A DNA stretch of 64,000 bases from Flavobacterium paronense (GTDB taxonomy: Bacteria > Bacteroidota > Bacteroidia > Flavobacteriales > Flavobacteriaceae), in assembly GCF_030409795.1 (NCBI RefSeq), contig NZ_JAUFQN010000019.1:2418001-2482000 (forward strand). Direction: 5' to 3'. This document shows, piece by piece, positions 35,957-45,510 of the stretch (positions are counted from its first letter, which is position 1; every line of letters begins with the position of its first letter). The notes beneath the pieces were generated by a model that ran no database searches, had not been told where the DNA came from, and saw nothing but the letters and a program-made list of their open reading frames with translations. The translations under genes were made by a program, and so were the position numbers.

Positions 35957-37711
35957 ATGAAACTATTATATGCTTATCTCAAAAAACATAAAATGCTGTT
36001 GTTTTTTGCGCTTTTAATGGCTGCCATAAACATTTGTTTTAGCTTATCCGATTCGGTAATTACTGGTAAATTGATGCAGGATTGCGGTGTTGGCATCGCC
36101 AAGTATAAAGGCAATGAAATTGGTTTTATCAAATCGGTTTCGTTTTGGCTTGGATTGTCATTAGGCGCAGCGATGATTTCCAGAATTACAAAAAACTTTC
36201 AGGATTATTTTACGAATATTGTGATACAGCGAACCGGAGCTGAGATGTATACAGACGGAATTAAAAAATCATTGGATCTGCCTTATGAAGAGTTTGAGGA
36301 CCAGCGCAGTGGTGAGACATTAAGCAAATTAACTAAGGTAAGAATTGATTCTGAAAAGTTAATTACGCTTTCAATTTCATTGATATTTCAGACCGTTATC
36401 GGATTTATTTTTGTGATTGTTTATGTGTCCAGAATAGATTATAGAATCTCAATTATCTTTTTGATTACGGCGCCAATTATTGCGCTTATTAGTTCTTATT
36501 TGGGTAAAAAAATAAAAATTGTTTCCCGAAAAATCGTCACACAAACCAATTCTTTAGCAGGTTCGACTACAGAAAGCTTAAGAAATATTGAGCTGGTAAA
36601 GAGTTTAGGTTTAACCTATCAAGAGGAAAAACGTCTGAATTTAAACACTTTGAAAATCCTGCAACTTGAACTTCAAAAAATTCGTTTTATCAGAAGTTTG
36701 AGTTTTATACAAGGAACTACGGTTCATTTTTTACGGACTTGTGTGGTGTTTACGTTATATTATTTTCTGTTTGGAGAAAAAATAATTGTTGGTGATTTGT
36801 TGACGATGGTATTTTTTACCTTCTTTATTTTTGGACCGTTACAAGAATTAGGTTCGTTTATTATTGCACTAAACGAAACTAAAGTCTCTATGGAAAACTT
36901 CAAAGAATTATTAAATGCTCCGAAAGAATATCGTCCGAAAAATGCTAAGCAAATTGGCGCTGTTGAATCGCTTCATTTCTCGAATGTTAGTTTCAAACAC
37001 AAATCAGCAAAATATCCTGCGGTTGAAGATATAAATTTCGATATTAAACAAGGAGAGACTGTCGCATTTGTTGGTCCGTCCGGTGCCGGAAAAACGACAT
37101 TGGTAAAACTTTTGGTTGGATTATATCCTCCGGCAAAAGGTCATGTAAAATACAATTCGATTGACTCATCTGAAATAGATTTATTGGATTTAAGAAAACA
37201 ACTCGGTTTTGTAACACAAGACGCCCAATTATTTTCGGGAACAATTAGAGAAAATTTATTGTTTGTAAAACCATCTGCATCCGATAAAGAACTGCTTGAA
37301 GTATTGCATAAAGCCAGCTGCGACAAATTATTAGAACGCGCCGAGGATGGATTGAATTCAACCATTGGTGAAGGCGGAATTAAAGTTTCCGGTGGCGAAA
37401 AACAACGATTATCAATTGCTCGTGCGATTTTGAGGAATCCAAATTTATTGATATTTGACGAAGCTACCTCAGCTTTAGATTCGATTACTGAGGAAGAAAT
37501 CAATGCAACAATCAGAAATATTTCGGACAAAAACAGAATCACAGTTTTAATTGCTCATCGATTATCAACCGTAATGCATGCTGATAAGATATTTGTACTC
37601 GAGCAAGGAAAAATTATCGAGCAAGGAAAACACGAAGCTTTACTGGAAGAAAAAGGGTTGTATTATGCGATGTGGCGTCAGCAAATTGGCGAGAGAAAGA
37701 AAGTTGAATAA
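35957..37711 (+). CDS. ABC transporter, fused permease and ATPase
   Basis: A half-transporter of 584 residues of the MsbA/exporter type. The start at 35957 is preferred because the protein then begins MKLLYAYLKKHK, as in relatives; eight open codons precede it. Five to six transmembrane helices occupy about residues 15-310. The ATPase domain has Walker A (GPSGAGKTTLVKLL), signature (VSGGEKQRLSIARAIL), Walker B (LLIFDEATSALD) and the H-loop (IAHRLSTV). It should act as a homodimer in the inner membrane; lipid or drug export is the family's usual role, but the cargo is unknown. It is a single gene, ending in a terminator shared with the convergent ureohydrolase gene. Confidence 0.93.
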   Translation: MKLLYAYLKKHKMLLFFALLMAAINICFSLSDSVITGKLMQDCGVGIAKYKGNEIGFIKSVSFWLGLSLGAAMISRITKNFQDYFTNIVIQRTGAEMYTDGIKKSLDLPYEEFEDQRSGETLSKLTKVRIDSEKLITLSISLIFQTVIGFIFVIVYVSRIDYRISIIFLITAPIIALISSYLGKKIKIVSRKIVTQTNSLAGSTTESLRNIELVKSLGLTYQEEKRLNLNTLKILQLELQKIRFIRSLSFIQGTTVHFLRTCVVFTLYYFLFGEKIIVGDLLTMVFFTFFIFGPLQELGSFIIALNETKVSMENFKELLNAPKEYRPKNAKQIGAVESLHFSNVSFKHKSAKYPAVEDINFDIKQGETVAFVGPSGAGKTTLVKLLVGLYPPAKGHVKYNSIDSSEIDLLDLRKQLGFVTQDAQLFSGTIRENLLFVKPSASDKELLEVLHKASCDKLLERAEDGLNSTIGEGGIKVSGGEKQRLSIARAILRNPNLLIFDEATSALDSITEEEINATIRNISDKNRITVLIAHRLSTVMHADKIFVLEQGKIIEQGKHEALLEEKGLYYAMWRQQIGERKKVE

Positions 37712-37747
37712 AAAAATCCCCAAATCATTAATTGAATTTGGGGAAAT
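37711..37747. terminator. Terminator between convergent genes
   Basis: A-run, then TCCCCAAAT / ATTTGGGGA 9-bp stem with a 10-base loop. Serves the ABC gene ending at 37711 and possibly the 37772 gene. Confidence 0.75.
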
Positions 37748-37771
37748 AGTGTTCATTAATTGCATTTTGTA

Positions 37772-38851
37772 TTAACGGAATTTTATTTTCTGACCAACAT
37801 TCAAGCCGTTATTTTTGGCTAACATTCCACACATGTGAAATAACATACGGGCTCCAACATTGCCATCCCAATCGGTTTCGCCGGGCGCCACCTCTACTAA
37901 ATCAAAACCAATTATTTCTTTACCACTTGCTGCTAATTTGTTGAACAAATAAGTGGCTTGCTCAAATGAAAAGCCTCCGGGAACTGGCGTACCTGTATTG
38001 GGTGCATACCATTGATACATGCCATCAATATCAAAACTGACACACACTTTTTGGGGCAAACTGGCAAGTATAGCATCACATTGTTCCGCCCATGTTTTCC
38101 CTTCAAAGGTTTCCGCTTTCATATCGGCATCAGTGTTTACTAAAACTCTTTCTTTAGCTTGTTGCACAACTTCAACTTCTTGTTCACAGAAATCGCGAAT
38201 GCCAACCTGAACTATTTTTGAAATCTGAGGAATCTGCAAGGCATTATACATTATTGAAGCATGTGAAAACGTAAAACCTTCATAGGCAATTCGCATATCC
38301 ATATGGGCATCTAAATGCAAGATTCCAAAGTTATCATGGACAGATGACAAAGCTTCATAATATCCCAATGGCGTAGAATGGTCGCCTCCAAGAAGGGCGA
38401 CTTTCTTTCCTTGTTTCATCCAAAAAAGCACTTTCTCTTTTACTTCAGTATGTAAATCACGACAAGCTTTGTTGATGGTTTCCAAGTCTGAAAGCAAACT
38501 TGGATGCTTGTTCAAATCTTCACCCTTTTCAAGTGCTTGAATTATAGGTTGGGCCAATGATTTGTAACTATTTGAATTAATTTTCCAATGTTCTGGCGCT
38601 TCATCGTAAAACATTCCGAGTTTCCATAGTTCCGGAAAGTCCTGATGGTTTAAATCTACCTGAAATGATGCGTTCAAAACGGCGTCTGGTCCATCAGAAG
38701 CTCCAGCTCCATAACTTACCGTTACTTCCCATGGCACCGGAATAATAATGATTTCTGATTGTTCAGCTGAAAATGGTAATCCAAAAATAGTGGCATCCGC
38801 TAAACCGGGTTGACTTGGATCGAAAGTAGCTATGATTTGTTGCTTAGTCAT
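37772..38851 (-). CDS. Arginase/agmatinase/formimidoylglutamase family ureohydrolase
   Basis: A 359-residue binuclear manganese hydrolase. The start at 38851 gives MTKQQIIATFDP; the open frame continues 27 codons upstream but there encodes a hairpin-rich stretch without family similarity. Metal-binding motifs are GGDHSTPLG, HLDAHMDMR and SFDIDGMYQ. The last differs from the usual SxDxDxxDP, because Tyr-Gln replaces Asp-Pro. It could make urea plus putrescine or ornithine, or act on formimidoylglutamate; sequence alone does not decide. hutU lies 21 kb away and gives only weak support for the last option. Confidence 0.88.
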   Translation of the reverse strand: MTKQQIIATFDPSQPGLADATIFGLPFSAEQSEIIIIPVPWEVTVSYGAGASDGPDAVLNASFQVDLNHQDFPELWKLGMFYDEAPEHWKINSNSYKSLAQPIIQALEKGEDLNKHPSLLSDLETINKACRDLHTEVKEKVLFWMKQGKKVALLGGDHSTPLGYYEALSSVHDNFGILHLDAHMDMRIAYEGFTFSHASIMYNALQIPQISKIVQVGIRDFCEQEVEVVQQAKERVLVNTDADMKAETFEGKTWAEQCDAILASLPQKVCVSFDIDGMYQWYAPNTGTPVPGGFSFEQATYLFNKLAASGKEIIGFDLVEVAPGETDWDGNVGARMLFHMCGMLAKNNGLNVGQKIKFR

Positions 38852-38921
38852 GGTCTTAAAAATTGAAGTAGCAAAGTTATCCCGAAAGTTCGGGATTGCA
38901 AAGTAATTTTGACTTGGATAT

Positions 38922-38961
38922 AAAAAAGCCATCTTGTTTTTTAGAACGAGATGGCTTTTTT
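38922..38961 (-). terminator. Terminator of the 38978 protease gene
   Basis: AAAAAAGCCATCTTGTT / AACGAGATGGCTTTTTT-type stem with a short loop and T-run, 17 bp after the stop codon. Confidence 0.88.
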
Positions 38962-38977
38962 ACTGCTTTGATTTTAT

Positions 38978-41047
38978 TTATTCTTTTATGAACTTATAAG
39001 TTACTTTGGCGTTGTTGAAATAAACGTTATAAATGCCTTTTGCTAAAGATGTAATATCTATACTTTCTTCATTTGAAATTACTGCTTTTGTCAAAACTGT
39101 TTGCCCTAACATATTGAAGACAGTAACACTTTCATTGCTATCAAAATTACCTTTTACGTTTAAGGTAGTTGCAGCCGGATTTGGATATAACACAAAGTTA
39201 TTTTTAACTGATTCCTTAATCCCTAAAGATGATGTTATTGTAAGTTGGAATGTTCTTGTCACTGTAGTTCCACTTGTTGCGACCATGGTAATTGTATAAG
39301 TTCCAGGTACTAAAACTGTACCTATCACAGGACTTTGTGTTAAGGTTGCATCGCAATTATCAGTTATCGGATTAGCTAATGCAGCATAGCTTGGTAAAGT
39401 ATACGTATTGGATGCATCAGCAACAACTGTTTGATTAGCAATGGCGGCCATTGTTAATGTTAAAGCTGGCATGACATATCCTCTGTCTGTGAATTTTTGA
39501 GTAAATACCTGAATATCTGCACAAGGGTAATTCATATTAATGGCAGCCTGTCTTACTGCCCTTGCGGCATTTTGCTGATCTGTAGAACTATTAGTTAATG
39601 CTAAACCTTGTAAAAATGCTTTGTCGGTTTTTGTTCTACCAATCTCATCCCATATTTGCATCAAAGCTGTTACCCATATTTGTCCGTCAGTGTGGGCTGC
39701 ACCACCTTGTAAACCTACTAAATCACCAGGATATACTCCAAAATAATCTGTTGACCTTCCAGCCCAACAAGTGTTATGACCATCCCAACTGAACATATAC
39801 TGCGAGGCTGCGTCTGAAGCAGTCCATTGGTTTAAACTTCTACTGTATGATTGCGCCCAATAGTCACTATTCCCTTCCCCTAAATACTGCGAAACGTTTC
39901 CATTAGTCATCCATTTATGAACTCCGTGACCAAACTCGTGCCAAATAACATCGGCATCTTCGGCATCATCAACACAACCTTCGCCAAAAGCTATTTGATC
40001 TGTAGTTGAAAGAAAATGTGAATTATCAGCACCACTTAATCCTGAAGGATCATATCTAAGAACACCACCATTTAATGATGGTCTGCATGCAATACCCAAT
40101 GTCTCATTTATATAGCGTAAACTTTTATCTAAATGATAAAAAACATTTACTGCTTCAAAAGCGTTATTAGATCTTGTGAAATTGAAAGCACTTGTTGCTT
40201 GTGTAAACAAGCTAGTTGTTGGTGTTTCAAAATCAGTAATTTCAACATAAGAACTTTTTAACTTATAAACTCCAGCTGTTAAATCAATTTCAGGCAAAGT
40301 CACTGAAGTTCTTGCTGCAGTCAATTGTGCAGTATCAGCATCATTCCCATCAACATAACCAGTAGTACCATAAGCTACATGAGCATAGGACAATGGATCA
40401 GACATATACACCATAGCTGTTCCCGATACAAAAGCTAAAGGAGCCATTGGTAGCATTGGATTTGTTTTTTTAATAGTGTTATTTGTGTTCCCTTTTTTAT
40501 GATGGTAAAGAGCCACATCTTTTGTACTTAAAATACTTCCAGTCTGAGCATCAACTAAAACTTCCCAGCTTCCATTACCGCTTTGTGGATTGGTAACCAC
40601 TTTGTAAACTAATTTAGTTTGGTCGTTAACTTTAGTAACAACTAAATTATTTTCGGCAACAGTATATTCACCGGTAATGTTCAAGCTTTTTCTAGAAGCA
40701 TCCAAAGCAGCTTCTTTAGAAAGATTTGGAGTTGTAGCAACATTTTCTATAGTGCTGTCATAAGAATCTGATGTGAAAACCAATTCATTACTCGGGTTAA
40801 AATTAACCACAATTTCTGAGTGATAAACTGGAACATTATTCATCATTTGTTGAAAGCGAAGTGTTTCTCCCGCCAAACCTTTTGTCACAAAAGATAATTT
40901 AAAAGTGTCTGATGATTTAATTTTAAAGTCTTTAGCATGTGATTGTATCCATTGTCTTGCGGCAACTTCGTTTTGAGAAACTTGAGCATAACCAGCAAAT
41001 GAGATTACTGAAAATGCTAAAGTTGCGAAATGTAATTTTAGTTTCAT
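38978..41047 (-). CDS. Secreted zinc metalloprotease (M36-like) with T9SS tail
   Basis: A 689-residue secreted protease. The start at 41047 gives the signal peptide MKLKLHFATLAFSVISFAGYAQ. A fungalysin/thermolysin-type propeptide (about residues 25-200; LRFQQMMNNVPVYHSEIVVNF, VDAQTGSILS) precedes the catalytic domain, which has HEFGHGVHKW (about 366) and a downstream EGNSDYWA with the likely third zinc ligand. A stretch reading TVTRTFQLTITSS precedes the type A sorting domain (NFVLYPNPAATTLNVKGNF ... GIYNVYFNNAKVTYKFIKE). Probably digests extracellular protein after T9SS export. Single gene with its own terminator. Confidence 0.92.
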   Translation of the reverse strand: MKLKLHFATLAFSVISFAGYAQVSQNEVAARQWIQSHAKDFKIKSSDTFKLSFVTKGLAGETLRFQQMMNNVPVYHSEIVVNFNPSNELVFTSDSYDSTIENVATTPNLSKEAALDASRKSLNITGEYTVAENNLVVTKVNDQTKLVYKVVTNPQSGNGSWEVLVDAQTGSILSTKDVALYHHKKGNTNNTIKKTNPMLPMAPLAFVSGTAMVYMSDPLSYAHVAYGTTGYVDGNDADTAQLTAARTSVTLPEIDLTAGVYKLKSSYVEITDFETPTTSLFTQATSAFNFTRSNNAFEAVNVFYHLDKSLRYINETLGIACRPSLNGGVLRYDPSGLSGADNSHFLSTTDQIAFGEGCVDDAEDADVIWHEFGHGVHKWMTNGNVSQYLGEGNSDYWAQSYSRSLNQWTASDAASQYMFSWDGHNTCWAGRSTDYFGVYPGDLVGLQGGAAHTDGQIWVTALMQIWDEIGRTKTDKAFLQGLALTNSSTDQQNAARAVRQAAINMNYPCADIQVFTQKFTDRGYVMPALTLTMAAIANQTVVADASNTYTLPSYAALANPITDNCDATLTQSPVIGTVLVPGTYTITMVATSGTTVTRTFQLTITSSLGIKESVKNNFVLYPNPAATTLNVKGNFDSNESVTVFNMLGQTVLTKAVISNEESIDITSLAKGIYNVYFNNAKVTYKFIKE

Positions 41048-41121
41048 TCTTTTATTAGTTAATTTAGTGGTATTGGTTAATAATGATTTGCAAATCAACG
41101 AATTGTTTTTAAGAAATCAAA

Positions 41122-42405
41122 TTATTTTAAAGATAAAATTCCCTGTTTTAGGATTTGTCCGAATTCATACATATCTTCATAGGAACAGTAAAAAGGCACA
41201 GGCGCGAATCGGATTACATTAGGTTCTCGCCAATCCGTTATAACGCCGTTTTTCATCAAATAATCAAATAAACTTCTGCCTTGTCCGTGCAGAAAAACAG
41301 AAAGTTGACAGGCACGTTCTTGTTGATTTGCCGGAGTTATAATTTCGAATTCAGTTCCTTCAATATCTTTATCTATTTCATGCAGTATGAATTCTAAATA
41401 GCTAGTGATTTGATTTCTTTTTCTGATTAATTTTTCCATTCCAACTTCGGCAAACAGTTCTACAGAAGCTAAATAGGGTGCCAAAGACAAGATAGGCAAA
41501 TTACTTATTTGCCAACCATCAGCACCTACAATTGGGTCGAAAGTAGGTTCCATCAAAAAACGTCTTTCTTTGTTTTGAGCCCACCAACCACCAAAACGCG
41601 GCAAGTCTTTATTAGCATGATGCTTTTCGTGAATAAAACAACCCGAAGCATTTCCCGGTCCGGAATTCATATATTTATAAGAACACCATGCCGCAAAATC
41701 GATATTCCAATCGTGTAATTCTAATTTTATATTTCCGGCTGCATGAGCCAAGTCAAAACCTACCATTGCTCCTGCTTTATGACCTGCTTCGGTGATGGTT
41801 TTCATGTCGAAAACTTGTCCGGTATAATAATTTACGCCTCCAAATAATACCAAAGCTAATTCATCACCAACTTCATTTATTTTAGCAATTATATCTTCTA
41901 AACGAATGTTGTGTTCGCCGTCTCTTCTTTTAATTTCTACAATAGCATCTTCCGTTTTATAACCGTGAAAATTAACTTGGCTTTGGAACATATATTGGTC
42001 GGAGGGAAACGCTTTTTCTTCACAGATGATTTTGTAACGCGTTTTTGTTGGACGATAAAATGACACCATTAACAAATGCAAATTTACCGTCAAGGTATTC
42101 ATGACTGTAACTTCGGAAGGTTTTGCTCCTACTAATGTGCTTAACGGATTGGCAAATCGCTCGTGATAATCCCACCATGGTTTTTCGGCATAGAAATGTC
42201 CTTCAACTGCCAAATCAGCCCAATCTTTCATCACCTCATCAACGTATTGTTTGGTTCTTTTTGGCTGCAATCCCAATGAATTTCCTGTAAAATATATTAC
42301 GTTTTTACCATTGTGTTGTGGAAATAGAAATTCGTTGCGATACTGTTTTAATTCGTCTTGGGTGTCGAGTTGTTGAGCAAATTCGCGTGTATTTTGGAAA
42401 GTCAT
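41122..42405 (-). CDS. kynU: Kynureninase
   Basis: PLP enzyme that cleaves kynurenine to anthranilate and alanine in tryptophan breakdown. Family motifs are FTGNSLGLQPK, FDLAHAAGNIKLELHDW, and CSYKYMNSGPG with the PLP lysine. The start at 42405 gives 427 residues (MTFQNTREFA), the normal length; the upstream open frame of 20 codons runs into a repeat phrase and is not coding. It is alone: upstream lie a repeat element and the terminator of queA. No other kynurenine-pathway gene is in the window. Confidence 0.95.
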   Translation of the reverse strand: MTFQNTREFAQQLDTQDELKQYRNEFLFPQHNGKNVIYFTGNSLGLQPKRTKQYVDEVMKDWADLAVEGHFYAEKPWWDYHERFANPLSTLVGAKPSEVTVMNTLTVNLHLLMVSFYRPTKTRYKIICEEKAFPSDQYMFQSQVNFHGYKTEDAIVEIKRRDGEHNIRLEDIIAKINEVGDELALVLFGGVNYYTGQVFDMKTITEAGHKAGAMVGFDLAHAAGNIKLELHDWNIDFAAWCSYKYMNSGPGNASGCFIHEKHHANKDLPRFGGWWAQNKERRFLMEPTFDPIVGADGWQISNLPILSLAPYLASVELFAEVGMEKLIRKRNQITSYLEFILHEIDKDIEGTEFEIITPANQQERACQLSVFLHGQGRSLFDYLMKNGVITDWREPNVIRFAPVPFYCSYEDMYEFGQILKQGILSLK

Positions 42406-42448
42406 TGGTGTAGTTTGTTTGTCGCGTAAAAGTATTGAAAAAAAAATT

Positions 42449-42490
42449 ATTTCACAGAGATGCACAGAGAAAGAAAGAGATTCACGGAGT
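42449..42490. repeat. CACAGAG phrase repeat upstream of kynU
   Basis: TTCACAGAGATGCACAGAG followed by a purine-rich run and TTCACGGAG. A close relative lies upstream of aroA at 45111-45139. Confidence 0.65.
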
Positions 42491-42526
42491 TTTAAATCCG
42501 AGTCTTTTTGTGCTGACGATTGTATC

Positions 42527-42575
42527 TAGCCCTGATGGGAGCAACTACCGTGTAGTGCGGACAGCAGGAATAGAG
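42527..42575 (+). repeat. Structured interspersed repeat, copy 2
   Basis: TAGCCCTGATGGGAGCA, hairpin ACTAC-CGT-GTAGT (42544-42556), then GCGGACAGCAGGAATAG. The CTAxCGTGTAG core is shared with copy 3. It lies between the queA terminator and the kynU start. Confidence 0.75.
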
Positions 42576-42601
42576 TTTAAAGAATTCCCGAAAGTTTGGC
42601 T

Positions 42602-42631
42602 AAAAAAAATCCCGCCATTGCTGACAGGATT
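42602..42631 (-). terminator. Terminator of queA and the operon before it
   Basis: AATCCTGTCA / TGGCGGGATT stem (10 pairs including G-U) with a GCAA tetraloop and run of eight T, 31 bp after the queA stop. Confidence 0.88.
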
Positions 42632-42662
42632 GATTTTATTGAGAATCAGAAACAAGTTCAGA

Positions 42663-43712
42663 TTAAATAATCAACATTGCATCTCCATAAGAATAGAAAC
42701 GGTATTTTTCTTTGATTGCTTCTTCATATGCTTTTTTCATTAAATCATGACCACAGAATGCAGAAATCATCATCAGTAAAGTTGATTTTGGTGTGTGGAA
42801 GTTTGTTACCATACAATCAGCAATACTGAAATCATGTGGTGGAAAAATAAATTTATTGGTCCAGCCAGTAAATGGATTTAAGGTTCTTTGCGATGAAACG
42901 GAACTTTCAATAGCACGCATAGAAGTGGTACCGATGCAGCAAATTTTACTCTTTCTAATCTTTGCACTGTTGACAATATCACAAGCTTCTTGAGTAATAA
43001 TCAACTCTTCTGAGTCCATTTTGTGTTTTGATAAATCTTCTACTTCCACTGGATTGAATGTCCCTAAACCAACGTGTAGTGTTACTTCGGCAAAGTTGAC
43101 TCCTTTGATTTCTAATTTCTTTAAAAGATGTTTAGAAAAGTGTAAACCAGCAGTTGGAGCGGCTACTGCTCCTTCTTCTTTGGCATAAATCGTTTGGTAA
43201 CGCTCGGCATCTTCTTCGGTTACTTCACGGTTGATGTATTTTGGAATTGGCGTTTCTCCAAGTTCGGTTAATTTTCTTCTGAATTCGTCATACGAACCAT
43301 CATATAAAAAACGTAAGGTTCTTCCACGAGAAGTAGTGTTGTCGATTACCTCAGCAACTAGTGAATCATCGTCGCCAAAATAAAGTTTGTTTCCAATTCT
43401 GATTTTACGTGCCGGATCAACTAAAACATCCCAAAGGCGTTGCTCTGCATTTAATTCTCTTAATAAGAAAACCTCAATACGTGCTCCTGTTTTTTCTTTG
43501 TTTCCATACATACGAGCTGGAAAAACTTTGGTATTGTTCAAAATCATTACATCGCCATCATCAAAATAATCGATAATGTCCTTAAATGTTTTGTGTTCTA
43601 TAGTTTTTGTTTTTCTGTTGACAACCATTAATCTGGATTCGTCTCTGTTTTCTGCTGGATATTCAGCTAATAATTCGGCTGGAAGATTGAACTGGAAATG
43701 AGATAATTTCAT
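42663..43712 (-). CDS. queA: S-adenosylmethionine:tRNA ribosyltransferase-isomerase
   Basis: Adds the epoxycyclopentane precursor to tRNA during queuosine synthesis, using SAM. At 349 residues it has the normal length. It starts [30 protein letters not shown] and contains the typical [23 protein letters not shown] and [15 protein letters not shown] segments. Last gene of the minus-strand series rsgA-dtd-mazG-like-aroA-queA, 160 bp after aroA. Short direct repeats (TTATGAGTTATGAGTT type) lie just before its start at 43725-43756. Confidence 0.96.
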   Translation of the reverse strand: MKLSHFQFNLPAELLAEYPAENRDESRLMVVNRKTKTIEHKTFKDIIDYFDDGDVMILNNTKVFPARMYGNKEKTGARIEVFLLRELNAEQRLWDVLVDPARKIRIGNKLYFGDDDSLVAEVIDNTTSRGRTLRFLYDGSYDEFRRKLTELGETPIPKYINREVTEEDAERYQTIYAKEEGAVAAPTAGLHFSKHLLKKLEIKGVNFAEVTLHVGLGTFNPVEVEDLSKHKMDSEELIITQEACDIVNSAKIRKSKICCIGTTSMRAIESSVSSQRTLNPFTGWTNKFIFPPHDFSIADCMVTNFHTPKSTLLMMISAFCGHDLMKKAYEEAIKEKYRFYSYGDAMLII

Positions 43713-43724
43713 CTGTAAAAGTTA

Positions 43725-43756
43725 TGGGTTATAAGTTATGAGTTATGAGTTCTGCT
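43725..43756. repeat. Short tandem phrase (GTTATGAG) before queA
   Basis: Several copies of an 8-9-base phrase GTTATAAG/GTTATGAG lie in the spacer within 45 bp of the queA start. Confidence 0.6.
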
Positions 43757-43871
43757 CATAATTTCAAACGCCTGCAAATATACTATCGTGAGATAGCGAA
43801 TGTCAAGTGTTTTGGTGTTTATTTTTGTAAAAGGTTCTGAAGTACTGAGTTGCTTAGGTTCTGAGGCCTTA

Positions 43872-45101
43872 CTAAAGTTCAGAAATGTTAAAACCAATAC
43901 ATTTTAAATCTTCCCAAAAGGTTGGATACGATTTTGAAACCACTTCAGCTTCTTCAATTATGATATTGGTATTAAGTGCTAGAGGCGCAAAAGCCATTGC
44001 CATTCGGTGGTCTTGGTAGGTTTCGATTCTTATGTTTGCATTTATTTTAGAGGAAGCCTCAAGTGTGAGACTTTCATCAGAAATAGTAACTGACGCTCCG
44101 AGTTTTTCCAATTCGGTTTTCAAAGCTAATAATCTATCTGTTTCTTTTATTTTTAGTGTATGTAAACCTGTTAAATGGCAACCTAATCCTAATCCGAAGC
44201 AAGTTACCGCTATGGTTTGAGCGATGTCGGGAGAGGAATTTAATTGACAATTGATAGTTGATAATTGATAATTATTGCCTTTTCTTAGTTGAATTTTATT
44301 GTTTTCATAAGTCGTTTCTACTCCAAAATCTTTATAGATATCAGCTAAAACCGAATCGCCTTGTAAGCTGTCTTTTTTATAACTCGACAATGTAATTTGG
44401 GTTCCGATTTCGGAAAGTGCTACTATGGAATAAAAATAAGATGCTGAAGACCAATCGCTTTCTACCGAAAGGGTTTGTGGTTTTGGTTTTTGGGGTTGTG
44501 GTTTAACTATAATTTTATTATTTTCAAAGGAAGTTTCTACTCCAATTTCATTTAGCATCGCCAATGTCATTTTAATGTAGGGAACAGAAGTGATTTCTCC
44601 TTGTAAGGTAAGTTCCAAACCATTTTCGAGTTTCGGTGCTATAAGTAAAAGTGCCGAAATATATTGACTGCTGACATTTGCCGGAAGGGAAACTTTATTC
44701 TGAGTTACTTTTTTCCCTTTGATTTTAATAGGAGGAAAACCTTCGTTTTCTTCATAATTAATTTCAGCTCCGAGTTGTCGCAAAGCATCTACTAAAATTT
44801 TAATTGGGCGTTCTTTCATTCGGGATGAACCAGTAAGCACAACTTCCCTATTTTCTTGGATGGCAAAAAAAGCTGTTAAGAAACGCATGGCTGTACCGGC
44901 ATGATGAATATCTATAACCGAATCATTGCTTAATAATGCTTTTGTCATCACCTCTGAATCATCTGAATTGGATGTGTTTTCTAAAATCAGATTTGGATAT
45001 AAGGACTGAAGCAACAACAATCTGTTAGTTTCTGATTTACTTCCAGTTATTTTGATGGAAGATTGTTGGTTACACGTTGCTAATTTTAAAAGTAAATTCA
45101 T
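43872..45101 (-). CDS. aroA: 3-phosphoshikimate 1-carboxyvinyltransferase (EPSP synthase)
   Basis: Joins shikimate-3-phosphate and phosphoenolpyruvate, the sixth step of the shikimate pathway. Motifs are GSKSETNRLLL near residue 20, LTGSSRMKERPI, VSSQYISALLL and YQDHRMAMAFAPLAL. The start at 45101 gives 409 residues. At about residue 280 a repeat-derived insert (NNYQLSTINCQLN, DNA 44240-44276) sits just before the conserved SPDIAQT motif, in a loop. It lies 81 bp after the mazG-like gene and feeds the same aromatic pathway as the pheA operon upstream. Confidence 0.95.
   Translation of the reverse strand: MNLLLKLATCNQQSSIKITGSKSETNRLLLLQSLYPNLILENTSNSDDSEVMTKALLSNDSVIDIHHAGTAMRFLTAFFAIQENREVVLTGSSRMKERPIKILVDALRQLGAEINYEENEGFPPIKIKGKKVTQNKVSLPANVSSQYISALLLIAPKLENGLELTLQGEITSVPYIKMTLAMLNEIGVETSFENNKIIVKPQPQKPKPQTLSVESDWSSASYFYSIVALSEIGTQITLSSYKKDSLQGDSVLADIYKDFGVETTYENNKIQLRKGNNYQLSTINCQLNSSPDIAQTIAVTCFGLGLGCHLTGLHTLKIKETDRLLALKTELEKLGASVTISDESLTLEASSKINANIRIETYQDHRMAMAFAPLALNTNIIIEEAEVVSKSYPTFWEDLKCIGFNISEL
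44240..44276. repeat. TTGATAATTGATAATT phrase inside aroA
   Basis: Degenerate 7-bp units (TTGACAA, TTGATAG, TTGATAA, TTGATAA) read in frame as part of the protein. Same family as 35154-35187. Confidence 0.8.
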
Positions 45102-45110
45102 TTTTGTTTT

Positions 45111-45139
45111 TTCACAGAGAAGCACAAAGAAATACAAAG
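45111..45139. repeat. CACAGAG phrase repeat upstream of aroA
   Basis: TTCACAGAGAAGCACAAAG and a further degenerate unit, starting 10 bp before the aroA start codon. Related to 42449-42490. Confidence 0.65.
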
Positions 45140-45182
45140 ATAAATAGAGAAAATCTTACTACTTAATACTCCTATCTTAATA

Positions 45183-45509
45183 CTACTTTAGTTTATCGTT
45201 ATTGTGATGACGGTCGTGGTCACGATTCGTTTTTAAATCCATTTTTTTATCAAAAGCGGCTTGTAAATCGATTCCGGTTTGGTTCGCCAAGCACAAAACT
45301 ACAAAAACCACATCAGCTAATTCTTCGCCAAGGTCTTTGTTTTTATCACTTTCTTTTTCAGATTGTTCTCCGTAACGGCGTGCAATAATTCTGGCAACTT
45401 CACCCACTTCTTCAGTGAGTTGTGCCATATTTGTTAGCTCATTGAAGTAGCGAACGCCGTGATTTTTAATCCAGTTGTCTACTTCTAATTGGGAGTTTTT
45501 TAGGTTCAT
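45183..45509 (-). CDS. MazG-like nucleotide pyrophosphohydrolase
   Basis: A 108-residue all-alpha NTP pyrophosphatase of the MazG superfamily. The metal-binding pattern is visible as LTEEVGEVARI and, further on, DLGEELADVVFVVLCLAN (EExxE then ExxD). It probably hydrolyses non-canonical or surplus nucleotides. The start at 45509 lies 1 bp after the dtd stop; a start at 45533 would overlap dtd. Part of the rsgA-dtd-mazG-aroA-queA series. Confidence 0.9.
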   Translation of the reverse strand: MNLKNSQLEVDNWIKNHGVRYFNELTNMAQLTEEVGEVARIIARRYGEQSEKESDKNKDLGEELADVVFVVLCLANQTGIDLQAAFDKKMDLKTNRDHDRHHNNDKLK

Positions 45510-45510
45510 A

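Noticed and set aside
38852-38932. N-terminal extension of the ureohydrolase up to 38932
   Set aside because: The extra 27 codons include a TCCCGAAAGTTCGGGA hairpin and the edge of a terminator, and relatives begin at the MTKQQI start.
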